Below the pieces are notes generated by a model. It had not been told where the DNA came from, did not search any database, and saw only the letters and a list, made by a program, of their open reading frames with translations. Below are positions 7,244 to 13,850 of a stretch of DNA of 14,547 nucleotides, one piece after another; within the stretch, counting starts at the first letter, position 1, and each line of letters opens with the position of its first letter. The translations under genes and the position numbers were made by a program. This DNA is from JBAXGE01 sp044344145. GTDB taxonomy: Bacteria > Planctomycetota > Phycisphaerae > WQYP01. The stretch is from assembly GCA_044344145.1 (NCBI GenBank), contig JBIJDM010000045.1, positions 1 through 14,547 on the forward strand, read 5' to 3'.

Positions 7244-8569
7244 ATGGCTGACTGGGATGAAGCAGAAAAACGCGCCGAGAAGGCTCACGACCTCTTTGAA
7301 CGGGGCGAGCTTGAGGAAGCCTTGCGCGAATTACGCCGGGCCATCGCCATTAATCCCTACAACACCTCATGGAATTTCAACCTCGGCCTCACGCTCGACG
7401 CCATGGAACGCTACGAAGAAGCCCTCGAGGCCTACCGCAAGGTCCTCGCCACCGACCCCAACGATATCGAAACCCTCAACGCCATCGGGGCCGACCTCGC
7501 CCACCTTGGCCAGCTCAAAGAAGCCCTCGATATCTTCAACCGCATCGAAGCCCTCGACGCCACCTACGAACCGGCCTATTGCCAGCGCATCGCCATCTAC
7601 GCCGAACAGGGCAACCACGACAAGGCCGAGGAAATGTTCTACCTTGCCCGGCAATACAAAGAACGCTGCCCCCACTGCTACTTCCACATCGGCGAATCCC
7701 AGTACGCCCGCGGCCAATACGACAAAGCCCTCTGGTGCTGGCAGCAAACGCTGGAACTCCAGCCCGAATATCCCCGCGTCCATACCGAAATCGCCAATGC
7801 CTATTGGTCCAAAGGCCAGTACGGCGAAGCCCAGAAGCATTTCTTCAACGAGCTCCGCCACAACCCCGGCGATATTGATACCCTGCTCGACCTCGGCGAA
7901 CTCATGCTCGAAATGGGCCAGGAAGATTCCGCCAACGACAAATTCCGTCAGGTCCTCGAACTCGAACCCGACGAAGCCACCGCCCATTATCACCTCGGCC
8001 AGTTGGCCTATCGCCACGGCGACGAGGCCACCGCCATCCTGCAGTTCCGCCGCATCCTGCGGATTGACAGCACCTTCGCCGGGGCCCATCTGCGTCTGGC
8101 CGAAATCTTCAAAAATCAGGGCCACAAGTCCGAGGCCATCTTCCACGCCAACGCCGAACTCGCCCAGCGCGATCTCACTGAAGAAGTCGCCACCGATCTG
8201 GGCAGTCTGCTGATCAGCCTGGAACAATACACCGCCGCCGAAAACGCCTTCCAGCGCGTGGTGACCAAAAATCCCAACCATACCACCGCCCGTCACAACA
8301 TGGCCGTGGCCCTGCTGCTCAATCATCGCCTCGAAGAAGGCATCGAACAGTGCAAGCTCACGCTCCGCAGCCAGCCCAAGCACATGCTCGCCATGCACAA
8401 CCTCGCGCTGGCTTATATTCTCACCAAGGATTTGCCCCGCGCCCGCTTCTGGCTCAACGAGGCCGAAGACCTCGCCCCCGAAGACCCCCAGCTAAACCGT
8501 CTGCGCTGGCGCTTCCGCTGGGCCCGCGCCACCATGCTGGTTAAACGTCTGATTGGCTTCCGCAAGTAA
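7244..8569 (+). CDS. Tandem TPR-repeat protein (about 12 repeats), function unknown
   Basis: A 441-residue protein made almost wholly of 34-residue tetratricopeptide repeats running without a break from about residue 7 to 415. Each shows the TPR pattern (small residue at 8, Gly/Ala near 20, Pro near 32), for example NFNLGLTLDAMERYEEALEA and AHYHLGQLAYRHGDEATAIL. There is no signal peptide, no membrane segment and no enzymatic domain, so it is probably a cytoplasmic protein-binding scaffold. The C-terminus is a short basic helix (RWRFRWARATMLVKRLIGFRK) that could contact membrane or nucleic acid. It is monocistronic, with its own promoter, convergent with the Fpg-like gene 32 nt away. Codons strongly favour C at the third position, which creates long false frames on both strands. 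No specific partner can be named. Confidence 0.9.
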   Translation: MADWDEAEKRAEKAHDLFERGELEEALRELRRAIAINPYNTSWNFNLGLTLDAMERYEEALEAYRKVLATDPNDIETLNAIGADLAHLGQLKEALDIFNRIEALDATYEPAYCQRIAIYAEQGNHDKAEEMFYLARQYKERCPHCYFHIGESQYARGQYDKALWCWQQTLELQPEYPRVHTEIANAYWSKGQYGEAQKHFFNELRHNPGDIDTLLDLGELMLEMGQEDSANDKFRQVLELEPDEATAHYHLGQLAYRHGDEATAILQFRRILRIDSTFAGAHLRLAEIFKNQGHKSEAIFHANAELAQRDLTEEVATDLGSLLISLEQYTAAENAFQRVVTKNPNHTTARHNMAVALLLNHRLEEGIEQCKLTLRSQPKHMLAMHNLALAYILTKDLPRARFWLNEAEDLAPEDPQLNRLRWRFRWARATMLVKRLIGFRK

Positions 8570-8601
8570 TCCCCACGCCCCGCTAACCTGCACCCATACG
8601 C

Positions 8602-9492
8602 TCATTCCGCCGCCCGTAACCCCAGCGTCGGCTGCATCGTCTGCGCAAAGATTGGCAACCCCTCAAACAGCGTCGCATCGCGTCCCTTGGTCTGACACGC
8701 CGGGCAATACCACGTCCAATGTCCATCGCCCCCGCTGCGATCCACCACCACCGGCTCCCCACAGCTCAAACACGTCTCGCCCGCCCGGTTATACACCCGG
8801 TACGGGTAAATATCATGCTCGTGATTCTGTTGGGTTTTGTACATCTGCCGCGCCAGCGTTGTGGTCGTCTGCACCAGCCCCGCCAATTCCGACCCCATCA
8901 AATTCCGCAGCCGCGCCGTTGGCGCCAGCCGCAGCGCATGCAACACTTCACACTTCAACCGGTTTCCCACCCCCGCGACAATACTCGAATCCAGCAGCGC
9001 CCCCGCCACCGTCTTGGTTAGATTCGCCTGCAACCCCCGCAGAAAATCCGCCGCCTGAAATTCCTCCGCAATCGGGTCGGGCCCCAGATTCTGCATCTGC
9101 GGATGCTTCCACAGTTCCTGCGTGGGCACAATATAAAACGCGGGATTCCCATACAGCGCCGCCACCAGCCCCTTTTGCAGCGTCACCCGCAAGAGCGGCA
9201 ATCGCTTCTGCGGCTTGCCCGCCACCGTCCCCGTCGGGGCCTCCGCCGGCACCACCGCCAGTTTCCACCGACAGCGCGGCGGCAACTGCATCAACCACGA
9301 AAAACCATGCGAGAAATCAAATGCCACCCAATGTCCGTACGCCCACACCCGCTGAATCACCTGCCCCACGCAATTCGTCAATAATACATTCGCCTGCCAC
9401 CGATGCGACGGCACATCCACCGCCACCACCGGCGACGCCGTGATTTGTCGTTCCAAACGATCCGCGAGTGCGTGTGCCTGGGGGCCATCCAT
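8602..9492 (-). CDS. Fpg/Nei-like DNA glycosylase-family protein lacking canonical catalytic residues
   Basis: A 296-residue protein with the Fpg/Nei fold: N-terminal beta domain, helix-two-turn-helix with the conserved GVGNRLKCEVL (174-184), and C-terminal zinc finger (Cys241, Cys244, Cys263, Cys266) after YRVYNRAGETCLSCG. Fpg and Nei enzymes start M-P-E, with Pro2 as nucleophile and Glu3 as acid; this protein starts MDGPQAHALADRL, one residue shorter, with neither Pro2 nor Glu3. The beta-hairpin Lys (RGK) is replaced by His54 (YGHWVAF), and the finger Arg five residues before the third Cys is His258. It probably still binds DNA, but cleavage is doubtful. AGGGA 8 nt upstream fixes the start, and no other in-frame ATG is near. 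It is the last gene of the run, 17 nt after sucD. Confidence 0.85.
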   Translation of the reverse strand: MDGPQAHALADRLERQITASPVVAVDVPSHRWQANVLLTNCVGQVIQRVWAYGHWVAFDFSHGFSWLMQLPPRCRWKLAVVPAEAPTGTVAGKPQKRLPLLRVTLQKGLVAALYGNPAFYIVPTQELWKHPQMQNLGPDPIAEEFQAADFLRGLQANLTKTVAGALLDSSIVAGVGNRLKCEVLHALRLAPTARLRNLMGSELAGLVQTTTTLARQMYKTQQNHEHDIYPYRVYNRAGETCLSCGEPVVVDRSGGDGHWTWYCPACQTKGRDATLFEGLPIFAQTMQPTLGLRAAE

Positions 9493-9500
9493 GTCGGATT

Positions 9501-9505
9501 TCCCT
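9501..9505 (-). promoter_or_regulatory. Ribosome binding site fixing the Fpg-like start
   Basis: AGGGA on the minus strand lies 8 nt before the ATG at 9492. It matters because the start decides whether residue 2 is Pro. The in-frame codons just upstream (GCA GGG AAA TCC GAC) contain no alternative ATG, GTG or TTG, so the Asp2 N-terminus is probably real. Confidence 0.6.
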
Positions 9506-9509
9506 GCGC

Positions 9510-10409
9510 TTAACTGCGAACCGCCTCCAGTAACGTCCGGCCGATGTCTGCCGGAGAATCCGCCACTGCGATATCTGCCGCTCGCATAGCCTCAATCTTA
9601 CTCGCTGCGGTACCCTCTCCGCCACTGATAATTGCCCCGGCATGTCCCATCCGCCGTCCCGGCGGCGCCGTCCGCCCGGCGATAAAGCCCACCACCGGCT
9701 TGGTAACATGGGCTTTTACATACGCCGCGGCCTGTTCTTCCGCTGTCCCGCCAATTTCGCCGATCATAATAATTGCATCCGTCGCCGGGTCATTCTGGAA
9801 CAGTTCCAGCACTTCCACAAAATCCAACCCCTTCACCGGATCGCCCCCGATGCCCACGCACGTGCTCTGCGCCCAGCCCAGACTGCTCGTCTGCCACACC
9901 GCTTCATACGTCAGCGTCCCGCTGCGGCTGATGATCCCCACATTCTTCTTCCCCGCGGTCGGCGGCGTGTGAATATACCCCGGCATAATCCCGATCTTGC
10001 ACTGCCCCGGCGTGATCACGCCCGGACAGTTCGGCCCGATCAATTTCACCTTGCCATGAAATCCCGCCAGATACCGCTTCGCCCGCACCATATCCAGTAC
10101 CGGGATCCCCTCGGTAATCGCCACAATCACACCGATCCCCGCGTCCGCCGCTTCGCAGATCGCATCCGCCGCATACCCCGGCGGTACAAAAATCATCGTC
10201 GCATTCGCCCCCGTCGCCGCCACCGCCTGCGCCACGGTATCAAACACCGGCAGGCCGTTCACGTCCTTCGTCCCGCCCTTGCCCGGACTCGTCCCACCCA
10301 CCATCTTCGTGCCGTAATCCAAACACCCCTTGGTGTGGAACGCCCCCCCCCCCGACCCGGTGATGCCCTGACAAATGACCTTCGTGTTCTGATCAACGAG
10401 AATCGCCAT
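9510..10409 (-). CDS. sucD: Succinyl-CoA ligase (ADP/GDP-forming) subunit alpha
   Basis: A 299-residue alpha subunit (E. coli SucD has 289). With SucC it converts succinyl-CoA to succinate with substrate-level phosphorylation in the TCA cycle. Visible motifs are the CoA-binding region KVICQGITGS...FHTKGCLDYGTKMVGG, IGPNCPGVITPGQCKIG, RSGTLTYEA, GIGGDPVKG and the phosphohistidine loop RRMGHAGAI with His256. The loop after TGS is one residue longer than usual (GGGAFH against, for example, QGTFH) because of an 11-base G tract (10343-10353, C on the plus strand). Smaller extra residues occur near 48-52 and 150-155. The gene is 39 nt downstream of sucC. No strong ribosome site is seen before its ATG, so coupling to sucC is possible. 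Confidence 0.97.
   Translation of the reverse strand: MAILVDQNTKVICQGITGSGGGAFHTKGCLDYGTKMVGGTSPGKGGTKDVNGLPVFDTVAQAVAATGANATMIFVPPGYAADAICEAADAGIGVIVAITEGIPVLDMVRAKRYLAGFHGKVKLIGPNCPGVITPGQCKIGIMPGYIHTPPTAGKKNVGIISRSGTLTYEAVWQTSSLGWAQSTCVGIGGDPVKGLDFVEVLELFQNDPATDAIIMIGEIGGTAEEQAAAYVKAHVTKPVVGFIAGRTAPPGRRMGHAGAIISGGEGTAASKIEAMRAADIAVADSPADIGRTLLEAVRS
10343..10353 (-). repeat. 11-base homopolymer (poly-G on coding strand) within sucD
   Basis: Eleven consecutive C on the plus strand read as G within codons 19-23 of sucD. Removing three bases would give exactly the usual loop length. Losing or gaining one base would frameshift the gene near its start. Confidence 0.9.
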
Positions 10410-10448
10410 GTTTGTTACCCGTCCAAAAGTCCGTAAAAATATTCTACC

Positions 10449-11624
10449 TCAGGCCTTGCCGGTCGCGGCCACAATCTTCCGCGCCGCATCATTCAAATCC
10501 ACCGCTGTCTGCATCGTCGGCAACTGCTTCTGCGCCGCCGCCAGCAGCACCCGCGCCTGCTCCACATTCGTCCCTTCCAGCCGCACCACCACCGGCACGC
10601 GGAAGCCCACTTCCGTCCCCGCCTTGATCAGCGCCTCGGCGATCAGATCGCACTTGGCGATGCCGCCAAAGATATTCACCAGCACGCCTTTCACCTTCGG
10701 GTCCGACAAAATAATCCGGAACGCCTCAATCGCCCCTTCGGCCTTCACCCCGCCGCCCACATCCAAAAAGTTCGCCGGACTGCTCCCGTGCAGCTGGATC
10801 ACATCCATCGTCGCCATCGCCAGCCCCGCGCCGTTCACCAGACACCCGATACTCCCGTCCAGCTTGATATAATTCAGCCCCGCCGCCGTCGCCCGCACCT
10901 CCAGCGCATCGGTCTCGCTGTCATCGCGCAAATCCGTGATCGCCGGATGCCGGAACAGTGCGTTGTCATCAAAATTCACCTTCGCATCCAGCGCCAGCAC
11001 CTCGCCCTGCGGCGTCAACACCAACGGATTAATTTCCGCCAGCCCCGCATCCTGCTGCAGGAACACTTTTGCCAGACACACAATGATCCCCGCCACAATA
11101 TTCTGCTGCTTGCCGGTAAAGCCCAGCTTCTGCGCGATCTTGCGCCCCTGGAACGGCTGCAACCCCAGATGCGGATGCAGATGCTCCTTGATAATCGCCT
11201 CCGGCTTCGTCCGCGCCACTTCTTCGATCTCCACGCCCCCTTCCGCGCTGGCAATCACCACCGGCGTTCCCTTCGTCCGGTCCAGCGTGATCCCCAGATA
11301 ATATTCGTGTGCGATCTCCACCGCCTCCGCCATCAGCAGCTTCTTGACCGCGATCCCCTCCGGCCCGGTCTGCACCGACACCATCCGGTGCCCCAGCATA
11401 AACTCCGCCGCCGCCTGCGCTTCCGCCGCCGACTTGACCAGTTTCACAAACCCCGCCTTGCCGCGCCCGCCCGCGAACACCTGCGCCTTGACCACCTGCA
11501 CCGGCGCCCCGATGGCCTTAAAGGCCTCCGCCGCCGCTTTCGCAGACTCGATCACCCGCGACGGGGGTACCGGAATACCGGCTTGGGCCAACAACTCACG
11601 GGCTTGATATTCATGAATTTTCAT
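10449..11624 (-). CDS. sucC: Succinyl-CoA ligase (ADP/GDP-forming) subunit beta
   Basis: A 391-residue beta subunit (E. coli SucC has 388), carrying the ATP-grasp nucleotide site of succinyl-CoA ligase. Recognisable pieces are the N-terminus MKIHEYQARELLAQAGIPVP, the nucleotide-binding FAGGRGKAGFVKL, the metal-site region AEINPLVLTPQGEVLALDAKVNFDDNA, NGAGLAMATMDVI, and the C-terminal ligase region VNIFGGIAKCDLIAEALI. I chose ATG 11624 because it gives the canonical MKIHEYQ start with CGGAG 9 nt upstream. An ATG at 11654 would add ten non-family residues. sucD follows after 39 nt, and pgpA ends 62 nt upstream. Confidence 0.97.
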   Translation of the reverse strand: MKIHEYQARELLAQAGIPVPPSRVIESAKAAAEAFKAIGAPVQVVKAQVFAGGRGKAGFVKLVKSAAEAQAAAEFMLGHRMVSVQTGPEGIAVKKLLMAEAVEIAHEYYLGITLDRTKGTPVVIASAEGGVEIEEVARTKPEAIIKEHLHPHLGLQPFQGRKIAQKLGFTGKQQNIVAGIIVCLAKVFLQQDAGLAEINPLVLTPQGEVLALDAKVNFDDNALFRHPAITDLRDDSETDALEVRATAAGLNYIKLDGSIGCLVNGAGLAMATMDVIQLHGSSPANFLDVGGGVKAEGAIEAFRIILSDPKVKGVLVNIFGGIAKCDLIAEALIKAGTEVGFRVPVVVRLEGTNVEQARVLLAAAQKQLPTMQTAVDLNDAARKIVAATGKA

Positions 11625-11653
11625 TGCCAAAAACTCCGCTTGGTTATGCGGCA

Positions 11654-11659
11654 ATCATA
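11654..11659 (-). promoter_or_regulatory. Possible -10 box before sucC
   Basis: The minus strand reads TATGAT (5 of 6 to consensus) about 29 nt before the sucC ATG, inside the only sizeable gap (62 nt) of the uxaB-to-Fpg-like run. The -35 position (TTTTCT) is a poor match, so this is a weak candidate for an internal promoter that would let sucCD be expressed apart from uxaB and pgpA. Confidence 0.25.
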
Positions 11660-11686
11660 GGCGGGCAAATTCGCCGAGAAAACTGC

Positions 11687-12202
11687 TTACCCCATAAACC
11701 AGCAACGTACGATGATTTGAGCCACCAAATTCGCCTGTAACCCCGCCGACAGGTCATCACACAAGATTCCCCACCCCGCCGGCAACCGCTCCAACTGCCG
11801 CCCCGGCGGGACCTTCAACGTGTCGAAAAACCGGAACAATATATACAGTCCCGACGTGAAGACAAACAAACTCAGCCCCGCCGACTCGATCCCCGGGATC
11901 TGCACCACCGGCACCCACGCCACCGTCAGCCAAAATCCGGCATACTCATCCAGTACGACCTGCCCGGGGTCCTCATCCCCAAAATCCCGCATCGCCCCCG
12001 GCGCCAGCTTCACCAGCAACCACGACGCCCCCAATGCCCCCACCAGCAGCGCCACCCATACCACCGGCATGGAGACCCACTGCCCCCAGATCAGCACCCA
12101 GTAAATCGCCGCCGCCCCCGCCGTACCCCATGACCCGGGCGCCGGTTTGAGCAAGCCCAAACCGCCACCCGTAATGAGGATTTTTCGCCAATTTAGCGTC
12201 AT
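11687..12202 (-). CDS. pgpA: Phosphatidylglycerophosphatase A
   Basis: A 171-residue inner-membrane phosphatase that turns phosphatidylglycerol phosphate into phosphatidylglycerol. The PgpA motifs are present: GLGLLKPAPGSWGT (14-27), DPGQVVLDEYAG (78-89) and FRFFDTLKVPP...GWGILCDDLSAG (123-154), with the acidic residues Asp85, Glu86, Asp149 and Asp150. Hydrophobic segments lie at about 29-64, 90-103 and 109-124. I chose ATG 12202: it lies 7 nt after the uxaB stop, whose TAA is part of TAAGGG serving as ribosome site. A longer frame to 12286 would add 28 residues read from inside uxaB. The link to uxaB is positional; no shared pathway is apparent. Confidence 0.92.
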   Translation of the reverse strand: MTLNWRKILITGGGLGLLKPAPGSWGTAGAAAIYWVLIWGQWVSMPVVWVALLVGALGASWLLVKLAPGAMRDFGDEDPGQVVLDEYAGFWLTVAWVPVVQIPGIESAGLSLFVFTSGLYILFRFFDTLKVPPGRQLERLPAGWGILCDDLSAGLQANLVAQIIVRCWFMG

Positions 12203-12209
12203 GCTGCCC

Positions 12210-13748
12210 TTAGGCAACCTTCGCCATCGCGGCCAGGACACCCAAATTGCGGATCGCGTGCAACTGCCCAGCCACCTGCGCGGCAAAGCCCGGCAGCGTC
12301 TCCACCAGATTTTCGCCCCAGAAATCCTTGCGGGCCAGAATCTTGTTCACCAACTCGCCGCAGAACTCCGGCGTACACTTGCAGTCGCCCGTGCATCCCG
12401 CCCACGCCTGCTGGAACGCTTCCAGCACCGGCATATCATCGCGGATCAGATATTCCTGCCCGTTACGCGTGCCAATCAGCGCATTATTCCGGATCTCGCT
12501 CCCGCGATAAAACGCCATCAGCGCCGCCAGCGCAAACGTCAACCGCGCCGGATACTGCTTGTTCAACTTGTAATAATCCTTCACCGTCCCCAGAATCCGC
12601 GCCTTGTATTTACTCACACTGTTCAGCGAAATATCCAGCAGCGCGTGATCAATGTACGGATTGGCAAACCGTTCACTCACCGCTTTGGCAAACGTCGTCA
12701 GATCATCCTTGGGCAGGTTCAGCGTGGGGATAATTTCCTGGAAAATGCCGTTCTGCATGTACTTGTGAATCACTTCGTCCTGCATGCAGCCACGCACGAT
12801 ATTCTGTCCCGCCAGATACGCCCCCAGCACCGTCATCGTGTGCGCCCCGTTCAGGATGCGTACCTTGCGTTCGCGGTATGGGCTCATATCCGTGGTCCAC
12901 ACCACATCCAGCCCCGCCTCCACCAGCGGCAGCTCATGCTTGATATCCTTGCTTGCTTCGATCACCCAGAAGTGGAAAATCTCCGCCGTGTCCAGAATCT
13001 GGTCTTCATACCCGAACCGCGCGGTCAATTCCGCCGTCTGCGCCTTGGGATACCCCGTCACAATCCGGTCCACCAGCGTATTGCAGAACACGCACGCCTT
13101 ATCCAGCCACGCGCTGAATTCCGCCGGCAACTGCCAATGCTGCGCCGTTTCCTTCACCGTCCGCTGCAGGTTGTCCCCGTTGCGTTCGATCAGTTCGCAC
13201 GGCAACATGATCAACCCCTTGCTGATATCACCCTTGAAGGTCTGATACCGCCGGTACAGGAACTGCGTCAGTTTGCCCGGATACGACGCCGGCGGCGCAT
13301 CGGTCAGCTTGTCCTCCGCACTGAACTTGATCCCCGCTTCCGTGGTGTTCGACACAATAAACCGCAGTTCCGGCTGGTCCGCACAGGCCATATACGTCGA
13401 ATATTCACCATACGGATTCAAACACCGACTCACCGCGCTGATAATCGAAATATCCTCCACCTTCTGCCCGCCCTGAATCCCGCGCAGAATCAGCGTATAC
13501 AGCCCGTTCTGGGCATTAATCTGCGGGCTAAGGCCCTGCGGGATCGGCTGCACCAAAACCACCTTGCCATTGAACAACCCCTTGTCGTTCATGGCATTGA
13601 TCATCCAATCCACAAACCCGCGCAAAAAGTTGCCTTCCCCAAACTGCAAAACCCGCTCCGGCAGTTCCCGCACCGGCGACACCTTCACGCCCGCCGCAAA
13701 CTTATGCCCGGAAGCCAACAAAGCCGCATTCAATTGAGGTAAAGCCAA
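12210..13748 (-). CDS. uxaB: Tagaturonate reductase (altronate oxidoreductase)
   Basis: A 512-residue NAD-dependent enzyme of the mannitol dehydrogenase superfamily, interconverting D-tagaturonate and D-altronate in galacturonate breakdown. Evidence is the N-terminal motif RVLQFGEGNFLRGFVDWMI (32-50), MLPCELIERNGDNL (181-194), and the superfamily catalytic pattern K-x4-N-x2-H seen as Lys295, Asn300 and His303 (KVRILNGAH). It is slightly longer than E. coli UxaB (483), mainly at the N-terminus and a Cys-rich C-terminal loop (GCTGDCKCTPEFC, 451-463). Translation starts at TTG 13748, with AAGGAG 6 nt upstream. No other galacturonate gene is in the window. Other superfamily polyol or uronate dehydrogenases are possible, but FGEGNFLRGF favours UxaB. 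Confidence 0.9.
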   Translation of the reverse strand: MALPQLNAALLASGHKFAAGVKVSPVRELPERVLQFGEGNFLRGFVDWMINAMNDKGLFNGKVVLVQPIPQGLSPQINAQNGLYTLILRGIQGGQKVEDISIISAVSRCLNPYGEYSTYMACADQPELRFIVSNTTEAGIKFSAEDKLTDAPPASYPGKLTQFLYRRYQTFKGDISKGLIMLPCELIERNGDNLQRTVKETAQHWQLPAEFSAWLDKACVFCNTLVDRIVTGYPKAQTAELTARFGYEDQILDTAEIFHFWVIEASKDIKHELPLVEAGLDVVWTTDMSPYRERKVRILNGAHTMTVLGAYLAGQNIVRGCMQDEVIHKYMQNGIFQEIIPTLNLPKDDLTTFAKAVSERFANPYIDHALLDISLNSVSKYKARILGTVKDYYKLNKQYPARLTFALAALMAFYRGSEIRNNALIGTRNGQEYLIRDDMPVLEAFQQAWAGCTGDCKCTPEFCGELVNKILARKDFWGENLVETLPGFAAQVAGQLHAIRNLGVLAAMAKVA

Positions 13749-13754
13749 AGCACG

Positions 13755-13760
13755 CTCCTT
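13755..13760 (-). promoter_or_regulatory. Ribosome binding site deciding the uxaB TTG start
   Basis: AAGGAG on the minus strand lies 6 nt before TTG 13748. No in-frame ATG follows until well inside the conserved domain, so the TTG start is strongly supported. Confidence 0.75.
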
Positions 13761-13778
13761 AAAAAAACGTAAGCCAAC

Positions 13779-13807
13779 ATACTAAACCCAACCCCCCCGC
13801 AGAGCAA
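13779..13807 (-). promoter_or_regulatory. Putative promoter of uxaB
   Basis: On the minus strand, TTGCTC (13802-13807), a 17-bp spacer and TAGTAT (13779-13784). The match is moderate (3/6 and 4/6). It lies between the REP copy (ending 13818) and the uxaB ribosome site, so the operon would be transcribed from just beside the REP. Confidence 0.4.
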
Positions 13808-13817
13808 CCATACCCCT

Positions 13818-13847
13818 CTGGGAGCGCGGGCGTCCACGCCCGCATTC
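13818..13847. repeat. REP palindrome, copy 1 (downstream of RAYT gene)
   Basis: A 30-bp element identical to the copy at 14407-14436 and in the same direction. It contains the tetranucleotide-like head GGGAG, then the perfect palindrome GCGGGCGTCCACGCCCGC (arms of 8, centre CC), then ATTC. It begins 3 nt beyond the RAYT stop codon. On the plus strand it is followed by TTTTT and could resemble a terminator, but no plus-strand gene reads into it. Confidence 0.88.
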
Positions 13848-13850
13848 TTT

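Noticed and set aside
7257..8398. Long open frames overlapping the TPR gene (plus 7257-8213 and minus 7367-8398).
   Set aside because: Low-complexity translations (Pro/Ser/Thr-rich or Gly/Val/Phe-rich) caused by the strong C-ending codon bias and repeats of the TPR gene; no domain, and the TPR frame is unmistakable.
10788..11660. Plus-strand frames antisense to sucC (also 9642-10436 over sucD and 8553-9443 over the Fpg-like gene).
   Set aside because: Composition typical of antisense shadows in GC-rich DNA; the minus-strand genes have complete family motifs.
12147..13742. 531-codon plus-strand frame antisense to uxaB.
   Set aside because: Arg/His/Gln/Pro-rich mirror of the uxaB codons, with no recognisable domain; uxaB has intact family motifs.
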